DNA of 64,000 bases from Viola odorata (Eukaryota > Streptophyta > Magnoliopsida > Malpighiales > Violaceae). Under the pieces are notes generated by a model. The model saw nothing but the letters and a program-made list of their open reading frames with translations. It did not search any database and was not told the origin of the DNA. Both the position numbers and the translations under genes were made by a program. The stretch lies in NCBI GenBank assembly GCA_963691705.1, contig OY829537.1, forward strand, positions 75,103,352-75,167,351. Direction: 5' to 3'. Shown here piece after piece: positions 21,495 to 32,217 of this stretch (positions are counted from its first letter, which is position 1; every line of letters starts with the position of its first letter).

Positions 21495-23963
21495 TCACAA
21501 GAAAGAAGGAAGGCAATAATACCCTGCGTACTGCTGGTCTTCGACAATCCCTTCCTCTGGGTAGCCTTTCGATCTGGCCAAGTGGAAGCCCTCGTCATTC
21601 AGACCGGAAGAATTCTTATAAAAGACGTTAGAAACAGCGTCTCCGTCATAAAATTCTTCCCCATGAATCTCCACAAAGCTGTTAGCCATGATAGAAGCAG
21701 TTTTTTCAATGTACCAGCGACACTTGATTGCTGTTTCCGCCTCAAGCGCTGTTTTCTCTTCTACCAAAGCTGCTTTCTCTTCCTCCAAGGTTATTTTCTC
21801 CCCCTCGAGAGAGACAATCTTCGTTTGTTCAACCGCCAGAGCAGCATTAGAGTTAGCCAGCTGTTCCTTCGCTTCCTTTGCCTCCTCCTTGGCTGCCTCT
21901 AGGGCCTTCATATATTTGTCTCGATCTTCCAGTAGCCACTATTTTTCCTCTTGCTCCTGCGAAAGCTGGGCTACAGAAGCGGCAAGGTCAACCACCTCTG
22001 CGCACTCAGTGTATTGATGAAATTCGAGGAACCTAGAGAAAAGTTTGGAGTGCAGCAAGTTGGCTTGCTCTTCGTCCCCCACAGGGGCAAAGGCACTTCG
22101 TTCTTCAGGAGACGTCAGCATGTGTGCAGCCAAGAATGAAGCAGTAACGGCCGAGTTATCGCCCCCATAGCCGTAATCCCCGAACTACGAAGCGTAGTCA
22201 TATCCACTTGATGAGTGATGGGCCTAGTGGCGTCATATGAGCTTACGTCGGCCATAAGCTTGGACACTACTGTCCCCTCCCCAAAACGCTTAAGCATGGA
22301 AGCATCGGAAGGGACAAAAACTACGGCAGCAGGAGAAGGAGGCTCGTTGGAAGCGGAACCTCCCTGGGGCCCGGTTGTCTCATGAGGCTGGTTAGAAGCA
22401 GAACCTCCCTGAGGAATGAATGATCCTTGGGGCTGACAGCCGGAGAAACCAGACAAATCATTAGTATGGACCACGTTAGAGGAATAGTGAGGTACTTCCG
22501 AACCGAATGAAGGTGGGGAATTCTCAAAAAGCCCAGGCATGGCAACTCCCTCAAAAATGCTACCAGTCTGACATGTGGGAGGTGCGGAAGAGACAAAGAC
22601 AGCTTGAGGCCCTACCCCGACATCCACCTGGATCGAGGACAGGCTTGGACTTGCTCCATCGGACCTCTTCTTCTTCCTTGATTGAGAAAGAATACGCCTC
22701 AAGTCCATATTACCTCGCGGCAGTGCAGGAGTAGAGGCACGAGAAGTAACCTATGAAGAAAAGTAATAAAAAACCAAAGAAAAGGCAGAAAGGCATTGAA
22801 AAAGCGGCGCAAGTATAAGGGAGCAGTAGCCGTTACCGTCTCAGCGGCCGAAGCTTCTGAGGAGCCGGCCGCGTCCGATGGAGGCGGAATTAGTGGCTGA
22901 AGGGAGGCAACGCTCCTTGTCTTCCTTTTCTTCTTTCCTCTTGCGGAAGCCCTATGAGTAACTGACTAGGGAGGAGGGGCAGCGATTGATATGACAGGAA
23001 TACCAACCGGAATGTTGTCGGTTCCTTCGCCAACTGAGGCGGAAGATGTTTGGGGAGGAGCCGAAACAGTGGCAGAAGGAATAGCCAAAGTGGTGGCGAT
23101 ATTGACAGCCGCAGCCGCTTCTCTATCTCGAAGTCTCTTTCGGCGCCTCCTAACGCTCTCGGGAACGTAATTCGGATCAGTTGCTGCAAAAGCACAAGAC
23201 AACGTCAACGTTAGTACTAATACTGAAAATCAAAGATTGACGCGATACTCACGTCTAAATTAGGCCCTGATATCGGTCCCGCAAGCCAGAAGGCGGGTAT
23301 GAACGCTGATATCCAGACTGAGCAATTTATCAAACCAGCCCTGTTCCGTCTCATTAAGAGCCACCTGGCGCCAGGCCCTGTCCTTAATGCTCTGGTTGAA
23401 ACCAGACCGCCACCATGGCTCCAGAAGCTCGGGAGTCTCAACCACAAAAAACTTCTCTTTCCATTTATCAATGGAAGACTCTAAATGAAGGAGTTTCCAG
23501 GTGAAGTTCTGGAGCGAATCATCATCATAGCGGGGCGATATCGCTATCACACCCCGACGGTTATACATCTTGAACAAAGACTTCAGTAATGCAAGGGAAG
23601 GAGATGCAATTCCTTTGTACTTGCAGAGTTCCAGAAATGCATAAATACCATAGTAGGCATTTGGGGCCAGTTGAACAGGGCTCAGATCCAGAGAGGTAAG
23701 CAACTCTTGGATAAACGGGTCAATCGAAAATCGAAAACCGTAACGAAACATCTGGGCATACATGATTCTGCACTTGCCGGTCATAACGCTATTCAGGCGT
23801 AAAGACGCAGGGGCGACAGAGCCTTGAAACCCTCAGGGAGGGTGGCACCATGGTCAGACAGATGCTTATCAAGAATGGCAGAAGAAGTAATGGTACTGAC
23901 TATGGTCTCTATTTTTTCATCCACTGATTTAGACCCAGAAGCACGATTTTTTCTTTTTGCCAT
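21495..23963 (-). pseudogene. Antisense gene aORF1 of element II, two introns
   Basis: A TATA-like TTATAAAACC at 24131-24140 (minus) precedes a methionine at 23963 (MAKRKNRASGSK). Exon 1 (to about 23253) contains the domain with YGFRFSIDPF, LAPNAYYGIYAFLELCKYKG and KEKFFVVETPELLEPWW, resembling the plant domain annotated as putative gypsy-type transposon. GT-AG introns are proposed at 23252-23184 and 22836-22751. Joining the exons keeps one phase into a basic segment, a Pro/Ser/Gly-rich segment and a C-terminal coiled coil (EAAKEEAKEAKEQLANSNAA). Defects: frameshifts near 23795 and 22150, and stops near 23263, 22968 and 21936. Function is unknown; antisense ORFs here are known in the Tat lineage. 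Confidence 0.7.
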
Positions 23964-24130
23964 GGTGGAAAAAGAAAATAAAAGATGAAGAACACAGCAA
24001 GGGAAATAAAGAAATACCTTTTTTAGAGGAAAATTGAAATGCCCAGAAGATGAAAACCAGAAGCGCAAGACGATTTGAGGAGATGTAAAGAAATAGACTA
24101 CCGAAAGTGGAGAAAAGAAATAGAGTGTTG

Positions 24131-24140
24131 GGTTTTATAA
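24131..24140 (-). promoter_or_regulatory. TATA-like box upstream of aORF1
   Basis: The minus strand reads GGGTTATAAAACCC, about 170 bp upstream of the aORF1 methionine. A transcript starting roughly 30 bp downstream would have a 5' UTR of about 140 nt. The interval 24142-24544 between aORF1 and aORF2 shows no gene. Confidence 0.4.
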
Positions 24141-24544
24141 CCCTAGGAGATTAAAAGAAATGACTGCTGGAACAGTCGCTACGCGCATGACAAGCGTGAG
24201 CAATGAGTACAACCCTAGAGAGGCGAGAAGGCACTTTGATACTATCAAATCACGCTAGCCCTAGCGTCCTGATGAGCAGACACGTGTCTCTGAACCATCA
24301 TGATCCTTCGCTTACATCAATGAGGGGATCCTGAGCATTAAATGCTCCGAAAAAGTAGAATTACTTTATCAGAAAGAGGTCAAGCATGGTGACGTCATCA
24401 ACGAGATAACGCCAAGAAGAAAATTAATAGTTATCTAGAGCGGAATGACAGTCGTTATTACACAAGCGTTATCAGTTATTACAAGCCAAATAAAACCAAT
24501 GTTGGAAGAAAAAATAAACACTCTCAAGTGCTGCTTTATTTCCA

Positions 24545-26548
24545 TCACGGAAGGACTCCTTTATTGCCCCCGGCACCTACATCCTTCAACTTCTCAAAGG
24601 CGTAGTCAGCTATCTTGGCAGGATCGAAAGCCTTGCTGCGATAATAATCTGGGAATCCAGCAGCAAAGGCATGTATCGCCTTGTCCTTCCAGCGTGACAT
24701 CTCATCGGGCACCTTCGCTAGCTTTGCGTCACGGGCCGATATCTCTTCACGGAGGAGAGAGTTTCTCCTGTTGGCAGCCACCAGTACCTCGAGCCTTGTC
24801 ACCCTGGATGTCGAGAAAGTAATTCAACATGTGAAAGCCGGCCGGCACGTCATTCAAAGCGCGTTCGTGATGAACCTCCAGAGGAAGCTCTGACATCTCC
24901 TCCCTATCTTCAGCAGAGCCAAATATCGCACCGACAACAGAACCCACTGGCTCACTCCGTGATAACGGGTCCGATATTCCCAATGGACGAAGTCCGCTAG
25001 TGCCAAAGGTAGACAGATCCAAGCGGTAGGAAGTGGCTCCTTGAGGACCTTGAGAAGACAGATTGGCAGTGAAGGGAGGAGAGCGACTTTCAGCGGAACT
25101 CCCAGACCCTGAGATAGAAGTGCAGAATAAGGATGGAAGGCCATCCAACAGAGGGTCAAGAGTAATGGAAGGATCAATATTCGGGGCGGCAACATCAGGA
25201 ATAAAAGAAGAGATAGGGGAGTCAGGAGCGGCAGTTGGAGGAGGAAGGTTGACCTCCGACGAAACCTTAGGAATATTAGGAGGAATGTCGGTTGACGCCT
25301 CAGCTGCTACCGCTGCCTTGGAAGTACTCGCACCACCAAAAGAGCCAGCCCCAGTAGCAGGGGTTTCGCTAGCTTTGTTCGAAGTAGCTTCGACAATTGG
25401 GTTGCTATTTCCCATTCGTAGCTTCTTCCGCTGAGCTGCAGAAGCATGACAAATCCCCGAATCAGTATCCATGTCCTCGCTGTCGCTGTCAGGAACTTCA
25501 CTCTTAGGCCGATTCGGGGTCACTCCTTGTCGAACGGGTAACCAGTTCTCGAGAAAATGGGAAGTGCGGTGGGAGATACCGCGCTTGGCCACGGTCTTGA
25601 ATCTTTTTCTTTTTGGAGGAGCGGCAGGATGACTGGAATTCTCAGGCGGAGGGGATGGCGGCAGTGATTGAAGCGGCGTTACATTCAGAGGAATGTCTTT
25701 ATCGCTCGACGGTTGGTTTCCGGCGTCACCTACCAATAAAACATATCAGAACAGTGAATTAGCTGAAGCGATAACGAGAGAAAAGAAACTTACGTATAGT
25801 ACACTTCTCTATAAGCCTGTGCAAGGCAAACTCTCGAATGCGATAAGATGATTTCAGCTCCAGCAGCACGTTTGTTTGTCGAAACTCTTCTTTGGATACT
25901 GTTGACGGGTTCGTCCAAATAGAGTCGTTAAGACACCAATTAAAACCCCTGGGCCAGGGGCGGAAAGGCAAATTCACAATAAAGAAACCGCTCTTCCAAT
26001 CGGCCACAGTCTCTTCGAAGCCCCAGAATCTCTGCCAGAATGACTGCACCAGCGCGTCGGTCCATCTTGGGGTGATATCTACCACACAATTGCGGCACCT
26101 AAAACTAAAAAACTTGCGGAATAAATTAACAGATGGGACAAGGATACCCCGCAACTCACAAATACGAATGAAGGCCAAAATCCCACACCAAGAAAGAGGC
26201 GTAAGCTGAGCTGGGTTAATATCATATTGAACTAATAATCTTTTTCACTACTTCGTGGATGGGAAAGCGAAAGCCATAAAGGAACATGTTAAAGTATAAC
26301 ATCCTATCGGCCCCCGATAGAGGATCATGAAGCCGATAACCAGCATCAGGAATTCTAACGGAGCAACCTGGAGGGAAAAAGATACCATTTTCCTCCAACT
26401 CTGCCTCCAATACCGCTTGATCAACAAAAATACTGGGAGTTCTCTCAATTTCTAAATCTATAGGCTGCTGGAGAATTTGGAGACTCCTCAAAGACCTATT
26501 TGTGACCACAGGCCACTGAGAATCCTTGGGTATCCTAGAGGTACTCAT
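24545..26548 (-). pseudogene. Antisense gene aORF2 of element II, paralogue of aORF1
   Basis: The frame starts at 26548 (MSTSRIPKDSQWPVV). It carries the same domain as aORF1: YGFRFPIHEVVKKI, then after a one-base frameshift near 26225 INPAQLTPLSWCGILAFIRI, VDITPRW and VADWKSGFFIVNLPF. A GT-AG intron is proposed at about 25793-25730 (minus GTAAGTTT to TTGGTAG). Exon 2 encodes a long Pro/Ser-rich region with a basic patch (PPKRKRFKTVAKR) and, after another frameshift near 24800, a C-terminal EISARDAKLAKVPDEMSRWK helix-like tail. A TTTAAAAG stretch near 26730 may be its promoter. Domain order matches aORF1, so the two look like an old tandem duplication. Confidence 0.68.
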
Positions 26549-27056
26549 AATGAATCGGCAAGAAGAAAATCTGAGGAAAAGAAGTGAAGTACCTTGAATA
26601 GAAGGCGGTGGACAAAACCGTCGGCGCCGATGAACGGTGGTCGCAGCTTCTTTTGGAGCAAAAATCTAAAGAGAGAAAGGAAAATTTAGAAGCGCAGGAA
26701 AAGAGTATTAAAAGAGAGCAGTTGCTTCCTTTTAAAGGTTGAGTTCGAGAATCAAACAACCTGTAAAAGTGGGACACGTCCCAGAGTAAAGTGACACGTG
26801 TGAGAACCTCAGAAGGATATTTATGTCCGCACATTTATATCTTCTAGAGGGGGTAGTTACTGACAATCAGTTGCCAGCGGTTACATTGAAGCAACAGTTA
26901 GTTCCTCAGCGATAGCCATGCAAAGAGGAGCTAACGCCCGACCAGGCAAAATTAAAAAAGTAAAGCGTCATTTCATTTCATAATAAGCCATACGACATCT
27001 ATAAAGGATCACCAAGAGCGGAATCAATCATCATCAGGCCAGTAAGAGGGCCAGTA
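26549..27056. other. Spacer between aORF2 and aORF3
   Basis: About 500 bp with the putative aORF2 promoter (TTTAAAAG on the minus strand near 26730) and no convincing coding frame. A short minus-strand frame here overlaps the presumed 5' UTR and has no recognisable feature. Confidence 0.4.
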
Positions 27057-27449
27057 CTAGTATTCCTTGTCTGAAGGCGGAAGCTCCTCATCAGCGAAAG
27101 GAGGGGATTTGTCAGTCTTTCGCCCTGGACTCGGCATCAGTGGTTTCGATTCCTCTTTGACAGCAGAGGATGCCACCTTTGCGACGGTATCGCTTGGAGG
27201 AATTTCCTCCTCAAACCAGTCAGCGGGAGGAAACAATCTTTTGCCCTCACAAACTGGAAGGGCTGAGGAAGAAGGATACCAGCCAGTAGTATCAAAATGT
27301 GCTCTCTTCTTCGACTTCTTCCGACCTTTGCGACGTGGCAACCGCCTCTTCTGGCATGGCGGAGAAAGGGGATTATCGGAATCTAGGGTAGTGGGAGGAG
27401 TCGGACGAGATTCTCGCTCATCGGCGACCTGATCGTATGAATCAACCAT
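27057..27449 (-). CDS. Antisense small ORF aORF3 of element II, unknown protein
   Basis: A 130-residue uninterrupted minus-strand frame starting MVDSYDQVADERES. It is rich in proline, serine and charged residues, with a strongly basic patch (RRLPRRKGRKKSKKRAHF) that could act as a nuclear-localisation signal, and ends ELPPSDKEY. It resembles the low-complexity exon 2 of aORF2 (basic patch plus Pro/Ser) but not closely enough to call homology. A weak TATTTATGG lies about 78 bp upstream. Function unknown. Confidence 0.4.
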   Translation of the reverse strand: MVDSYDQVADERESRPTPPTTLDSDNPLSPPCQKRRLPRRKGRKKSKKRAHFDTTGWYPSSSALPVCEGKRLFPPADWFEEEIPPSDTVAKVASSAVKEESKPLMPSPGRKTDKSPPFADEELPPSDKEY

Positions 27450-27975
27450 GAGAGATGAAAATCAGTAGCAGTAGAAAAATATGAAGAAGAAGATGAACAG
27501 GAAAAAGGAGAAGAACTCCCCATAAATAGATAAAATGGTAAGACTCTTCAAATTCCTCAAGGGAGAGAAGGATAATTTAATGCGTCTTGAGAAGATCAAC
27601 CATAATGACCGAATCAAATCCTTAGAGCACGCCTGTTGAAATTTCTCAACGATTAAGAAGTACAGAAAAACCGCCCAATCAGTTATTACTGAAGAGACGG
27701 CGCGTGATTAGTAGAGCAGTTTGCCTAAGCAACCGTCGCCACCTGGCAGATAAAGAAGAATAAATACTGCAAATATCTGATTAATGTCAGACTCGTTTTC
27801 AGTTGGGCTGGCATAGCCCTCAATTAAAGCAAGGGCTAACGCCCTGAAAAGAAGGAAAAAGATCACAAGGCCAATAACGAAAAGGAGTTTCATTACGTCC
27901 TAACGGCCTAAAGATACGTCCGCATACATAGAATATACAAAGGGAAAACAAAAGAGAAAGCGGAGCGGTGAGCAT
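27450..27975. other. Spacer between aORF3 and aORF4
   Basis: No supported gene. A short minus-strand frame at 27708-27893 is hydrophobic but has no supporting feature. Confidence 0.4.
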
Positions 27976-28365
27976 TCAAGCCCGGGACCCGACGTCATTG
28001 TCGTCATCCACCAGCAGAGTAGGGATATCCCTCAAGGCCTCTTCCACCAAAGTCAGCTCGGAAGAGGTGCTCCTCATGCTCTTCAGACAGCAGTTCAGCA
28101 GATCCTTCCTCTGCTGCAGCATAGTGATGGCTACTTCAATACGGCAGATGGCGACAACCAACTTGGAGACATTCCCAATAGGATTGAAGTCCTCCATGGT
28201 AGCAGCCCCGATCCTGTCCTGAATCGGGATTATCATTCCCCGGAGCTCCAGGATATCCTCGCCGGACTTCGTCATCATGTTTTCCAGAAAACTGATGTCA
28301 CCCTCAGTAAGATTTTTGAGTGTCAGGGCCTTGGAGATCAGAACGTTTCTAGTGAGATCTTCCAT
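27976..28365 (-). CDS. Antisense small ORF aORF4 of element II, unknown helical protein
   Basis: An intact 129-residue frame starting MEDLTRNVLISKALTLKNL at 28365. I prefer this start to the upstream methionine at 28464 because a TATA box lies at 28417-28430, which puts the upstream codon outside the likely transcript. The protein looks helical with heptad-like leucines (ICRIEVAITMLQQRKDLLN, ELTLVEEALRDIPTLLV) and an acidic C-terminal end (DDDNDVGSRA). No family recognised. It is the best-preserved frame of the antisense cassette. Confidence 0.5.
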   Translation of the reverse strand: MEDLTRNVLISKALTLKNLTEGDISFLENMMTKSGEDILELRGMIIPIQDRIGAATMEDFNPIGNVSKLVVAICRIEVAITMLQQRKDLLNCCLKSMRSTSSELTLVEEALRDIPTLLVDDDNDVGSRA

Positions 28366-28416
28366 GAGAAAATGGCAAATGAGGGGCAGAGAGAATGTGA
28401 AGAATCTGTAGAAAAG

Positions 28417-28430
28417 GATCATATTTATAG
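28417..28430 (-). promoter_or_regulatory. TATA box upstream of aORF4
   Basis: The minus strand reads GATCTATAAATATGATC. A start about 30 bp downstream would give a 5' UTR of roughly 20-25 nt before the aORF4 ATG at 28365. Confidence 0.5.
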
Positions 28431-28559
28431 ATCCAAAACAATAGCTGCGCACCAAGGCGTGCATCTCAAAAAAAGAGTCGTCCCGTTATCCCAAAATAGT
28501 TGGAGGGAAAGGCTAACGCGAAACTCCTGGTGGATACCCAAGATGCTTGAATAAAGTGC

Positions 28560-28760
28560 GTATCGGGGAACGTAAGACCTTACAATTTGTAGGCAGCCTG
28601 CAGCGTGAAACCGCGCCGATATTACGGGTAGCTCCTAGCAGTATAAAACCACGTTAATATCACCGGTAGCTGTGGCGTAAGACCGCACAAACTGTAAGCG
28701 GCTCATGGCGTAAGACCACGACAATATTGCGGGCAGCTTACCGCATGGCTAGACCTCACG
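28560..28760. repeat. Short diverged tandem repeats, 3' region of element II
   Basis: About five units of 35-40 bp built on GCGTAAGACCGC ... AATATTGCGGGCAGCT. Beyond them, up to 29137, I see no gene; a purine-rich stretch AGAGGACAAGAGAGG occurs near 29080. Confidence 0.65.
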
Positions 28761-29137
28761 AGTTTGGAGGGAAACGGCGACACCGAAAACACCCCGACAT
28801 GAGTGGGTGAAAACCCCTAAGGGTAACTAGTACTTACCACTACATGTTATTTTCGCTAACGTGGCAAAACCACACTTGAGAATGTGCAGGAAAAATACGG
28901 ACATATTGCCTCCAGATGATAGCGGAAGCTTTGAAGAAGACCTGTGCTATCGCTAGCAGTCAGTCCCTCTTATCAGTTTTGCTATCGTATGTCCAGTGCA
29001 ATGGAATTAACAAAGGAATCAGGAAAACTCGGTAATTTTTCTCGAAGCTGACACTGCGCAAAGGGAGTAATGATTCTTCCAGAGGACAAGAGAGGTAACC
29101 CTTGGTAAACACTCGGGCTCATTTTCAGTTGGGCTTA

Positions 29138-29672
29138 TGATAACAATTAAGGAATCACCAAGGGTATAATCGTCTTCTCACCTTAAGTTAAAGCCGGATC
29201 CCTGTAGACCTTGACTGACAAACGGCACCCGGTTGTCGCCCCCGTTAGGCCAAGGATCCTGGGATGGTCGACATCAGAGGGGGGGGGGGAGACCCACATG
29301 GCGTCATCCCATCCCAGGATACCCCGACAGCGCCTATGGGCGATATCTCTACAGCGATATCCGCATGCTAACGTCATCCTGTACGGTTCAGCTGACGTCA
29401 TCCTGGGCGTTATCTCCCCTTGATAACGCCCACCCCTGGGGGTAACGACCTTTCTTCTTCGACTATAAATACCCCTCATTTCTAGATCAAAGGTAAGAGC
29501 AATTTCTCTGCGCAAATCTCTGCCAAATTTTACAGTCATACTAACTTAAGCATCGGAGTGTCTACGCCGGAGTCCCCCCTCCGGCGCTTTGCAGGTACGG
29601 CGGATTACCGCAATAGTGATTCCTGACAGCCATAATCTCTACCACGCTTCCCCAACAGTCCGGATCTTATCA
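29138..29672 (+). mobile_element. 3' LTR of element II
   Basis: 535 bp with the same start (TGATAACAATTAAGG) and end (TTATCA) as the 5' LTR, a TATA box (CTATAAATACCCC) near 29463, and the CATGA target duplication right after it (29673-29677). It lacks the 75-bp duplication of the 5' copy. Confidence 0.92.
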
Positions 29673-30023
29673 CATGAAAAGAACGAGCATGGGTTACTAA
29701 AAGGAACTCAAAACAGCCCCTATGAAAAGAGTGAGCATAGGAAAAGAGAAAGCGAGCAAAACATCACGCATGAAAAGAATGAGCATGCGAGAGGAAAACA
29801 TACGCATGAAAAGAGTGAGCATGCTAAGATTGACGAGAATTATAAAAAGAAATTGAATATATACGCCAAAGGGAGAGATGTGAGGCAAGCTTTAACAATG
29901 CAAAAAATAAGTTTTGGTGAAAGTCGCCCCATGCTTTTACTTCGCTTTAGGTCTCTTTGCCTAAACTCTTCTAATCCTAACCCTTTGAATTCTGTCCATG
30001 TTGGTATTTTCTCTCTTTTGTAG
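29673..30023 (+). pseudogene. Linker of element III polyprotein with EK(N/S)EH repeats
   Basis: Resuming after element II, the phase encodes four copies of (H/Y)EK(N/S)EH at about 29674, 29721, 29769 and 29805, separated by charged residues. This lies between protease and RT. A stop at about 30021 separates it from the RT frame. Element II is inserted exactly at the first copy. Confidence 0.7.
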
Positions 30024-30726
30024 GAATTCAAGGAAGTTATACCTGATGAGATACCCCCGGGTTTGCCGTCGCTCCGTGGAATCGAACACCAAATCAATTT
30101 CATGCCTGGATCAACTATCCTTAATCGACCAGCATATAGGAGCAACCCCGAGGAGACCAAAGAATTACATAGACAAGTAGACGAGCTGCTTAGCCGAGGC
30201 TACGTAAGAGAGAGCCTATCACCTTGCGACGTTCCTGTGATCTTAGTTCCAAAGAAGGACGGAACTTGGCGCATGTGTGTTGACTGCTGTGCGGTCAACA
30301 AAATCACTGTAAAGTACCGACACCCTATACCCCTTCTAGATGATATGTTGGATGAATTAAGTGGTAGCCAAATATTTTCTAAGATAGATTTAATGAGTGG
30401 TTATCATCAGATTCGCATGAAAGAGGGTGATGAGTGGAAAATGGCCTTTAAAACAAAGTATGGACTTTATGAGTGGATGGTCATGCCGTTTGGGTTAACT
30501 AACGCACCTAGTACTTTTATGAGATTAATGAATCATGTTCTTAGACATTTTATCGGTAGATTCGTTGTAGTTTATTTTGATGACATATTGATTTATAGCA
30601 AATCCATTGATGAACATGTATTGCATCTTAGAGAGGTCTTTCTTACATTGCGTGAACAATAATTATATGCTAAACTAAGTAAGTGTTCCTTTGCTTTAGA
30701 ACAAGTTAGTTTTCTTGGTTTCATTG
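30024..30726 (+). pseudogene. Reverse transcriptase of element III
   Basis: The frame shows PGLPSLRGIEHQINF, RPAYRSNPEETKEL, VPVILVPKKDGTWRMCVDC, SKIDLMSGYHQIRMKEGDEW, MPFGLTNAPSTFMRLMNHVL and the catalytic YFDDILIYSKS near 30575. This motif set is typical of chromovirus-type Ty3/gypsy elements. A TAA at 30660 probably replaces CAA. LTR F then interrupts the thumb region at 30726/30727. Confidence 0.9.
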
Positions 30727-32217
30727 TGATTGTCACTCAAAAGTAATATTTTCTGCTAGCAAAATGCACAATAAATGTGTATAGGGCAAATCAGAGTCGA
30801 ACCACAAGGATGAATGGTAATATTCTGTTTGTAATGTATGTCCAGGTCTATACAGTAACAAGTAACACTGGGGGGGGGGGGGGGGGGGGGGGTTTGGGTT
30901 GGCTAATGAAATTAACCAGCGAGATTCGGATACTAAAGCTAACAAGTGAACTAAATAAAGTAAAAATTATCTAAAGGCAATAAAACAGTATCACAAGAGG
31001 GTTAAATCAGATGATAGGAAAGAGTCTTAGCAAGGTGATTCCGCGGGTTGCGTCTAGGCCTAGTTGGTCATCAGCTCAAGGATATTCCACTCTCACAGTG
31101 CAGACGTGCTATAGAGGCCAGGTACGCTTAGGCCTCCTGTCTACCTTCGTAAGAGAAGTCTCGCCCAAGGTACGCTTATGGGGAGATCCAGAGGCCCATG
31201 AAGTGGAGGAAGACACGTCTAGGGCAAGACGTTGTCAGATCCACCCTAGTTAACCTCTAGCCCTAGCCGGATTGGACCAGCAACCTGATGACTCCGGGCT
31301 AGGTGCCTACTGATTCTAAAGAAATGGCAGTAATTACAAAGGAAAATACAGCAGTTGATCAGGCTTCTATAGATCCAGTGCAATATGACAGTAAAATGGC
31401 AAGAGATTGAATACACGCATAAGAGTTTATGAAGAACATTAAGGCTTCACAACTACCCTTGCAACCCTTGGAAAAACCTTTGCTAAGACAAAGAGATTTA
31501 GCTACTCATACTCATAATAACATAAATATAAATAGATTCAATAGCAAGCATAAAAGGGAAAACAAGAAAATGGGAAGAAAACTATTAAATACCAGCCGGA
31601 GCCTCCGGTGAAAGAGTAAGGCTGGCCGGCGGCTACAGCTTGAAGATGGAGGAACAAATCCCAAAGAAGGGAGAAAAATAGAAAGTATGCTGGTTTCTGC
31701 CTCCTCCAATGTTGCTTACCCTAAAAATCCTAAAGTTACTGTTTATATACAACCCTAAGCTAACTAGAGGACAAATCCAGCTAAGGAAAGAGGACAAAAC
31801 GAGAGAAAAGGGACAGCTGGGCTGGACCACGTCCCAGGGAGAATATTCCTAGGACGCTCAAAAGGGATCAGAGAGGAATCTTGCTGGCGTCTCTCTTCGT
31901 GCGCTCCAAGGAGGATTGCAAGCACGTGCGGCTTCTAATCGAGGGCAAAACGCAGCACTTTTCGGCTTCACAAATAGTCCAGGGCTGGACACGAATGCGC
32001 GCTTCTAGGGCTCGACTGAGGAAATACGTCTAGGCCGCGACGAAGACTGGGAGACTTCCAAAGCTGCTCAATTCCATCCCAAAGCGTGTGCTTTCTATCT
32101 TTTTCTCCTCCAGGGCTAGATCTAGCAAAAGTATTGAAAACAAAGCAAGTTAGTAGCATCAAGGAGGGAAAACATACAAAATTTGAGGGAAAATATCTAG
32201 AAAACACACGCATATCA
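30727..32217 (-). mobile_element. Solo LTR F (1,491 bp) inserted in RT of element III
   Basis: The block has TGAT...ATCA ends and is flanked by CATTG on both sides (30722-30726 and 32218-32222). The RT phase is continuous when the block and one CATTG are ignored. The minus strand has a TATA-like GTATATAAAC near 31740, and GTTCGACTC near its 3' end as in many plant LTRs, so transcription is assigned to the minus strand. No coding region or second LTR is present. Confidence 0.85.
30870..30892. repeat. G homopolymer, 23 bp
   Basis: An uninterrupted run of G inside LTR F. Its exact length may be uncertain from sequencing. Confidence 0.9.

Larger units (their letters stand above)
14185..29672 (+). 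mobile_element. Complete Tat-lineage Ty3/gypsy retrotransposon (element II, 15.5 kb)
   Basis: Two LTRs of 539 and 535 bp, both starting TGATAACAATTAAGG and ending GGATCTTATCA, enclose the element. CATGA occurs on both sides (14180-14184 and 29673-29677) as the target duplication. The sense strand carries gag, protease, RT, RNase H, archaeal-type RNase H and integrase. The 8.9 kb between pol and the 3' LTR hold tandem repeats and antisense genes, an arrangement known in Tat-lineage elements such as Retand or Grande types. By eye the LTRs differ at roughly two dozen sites, so the insertion is not very recent. Confidence 0.93.

Noticed and set aside
30870..30892. G-quadruplex regulatory element
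   Set aside because: A pure homopolymer of uncertain length in a solo LTR; no further support.
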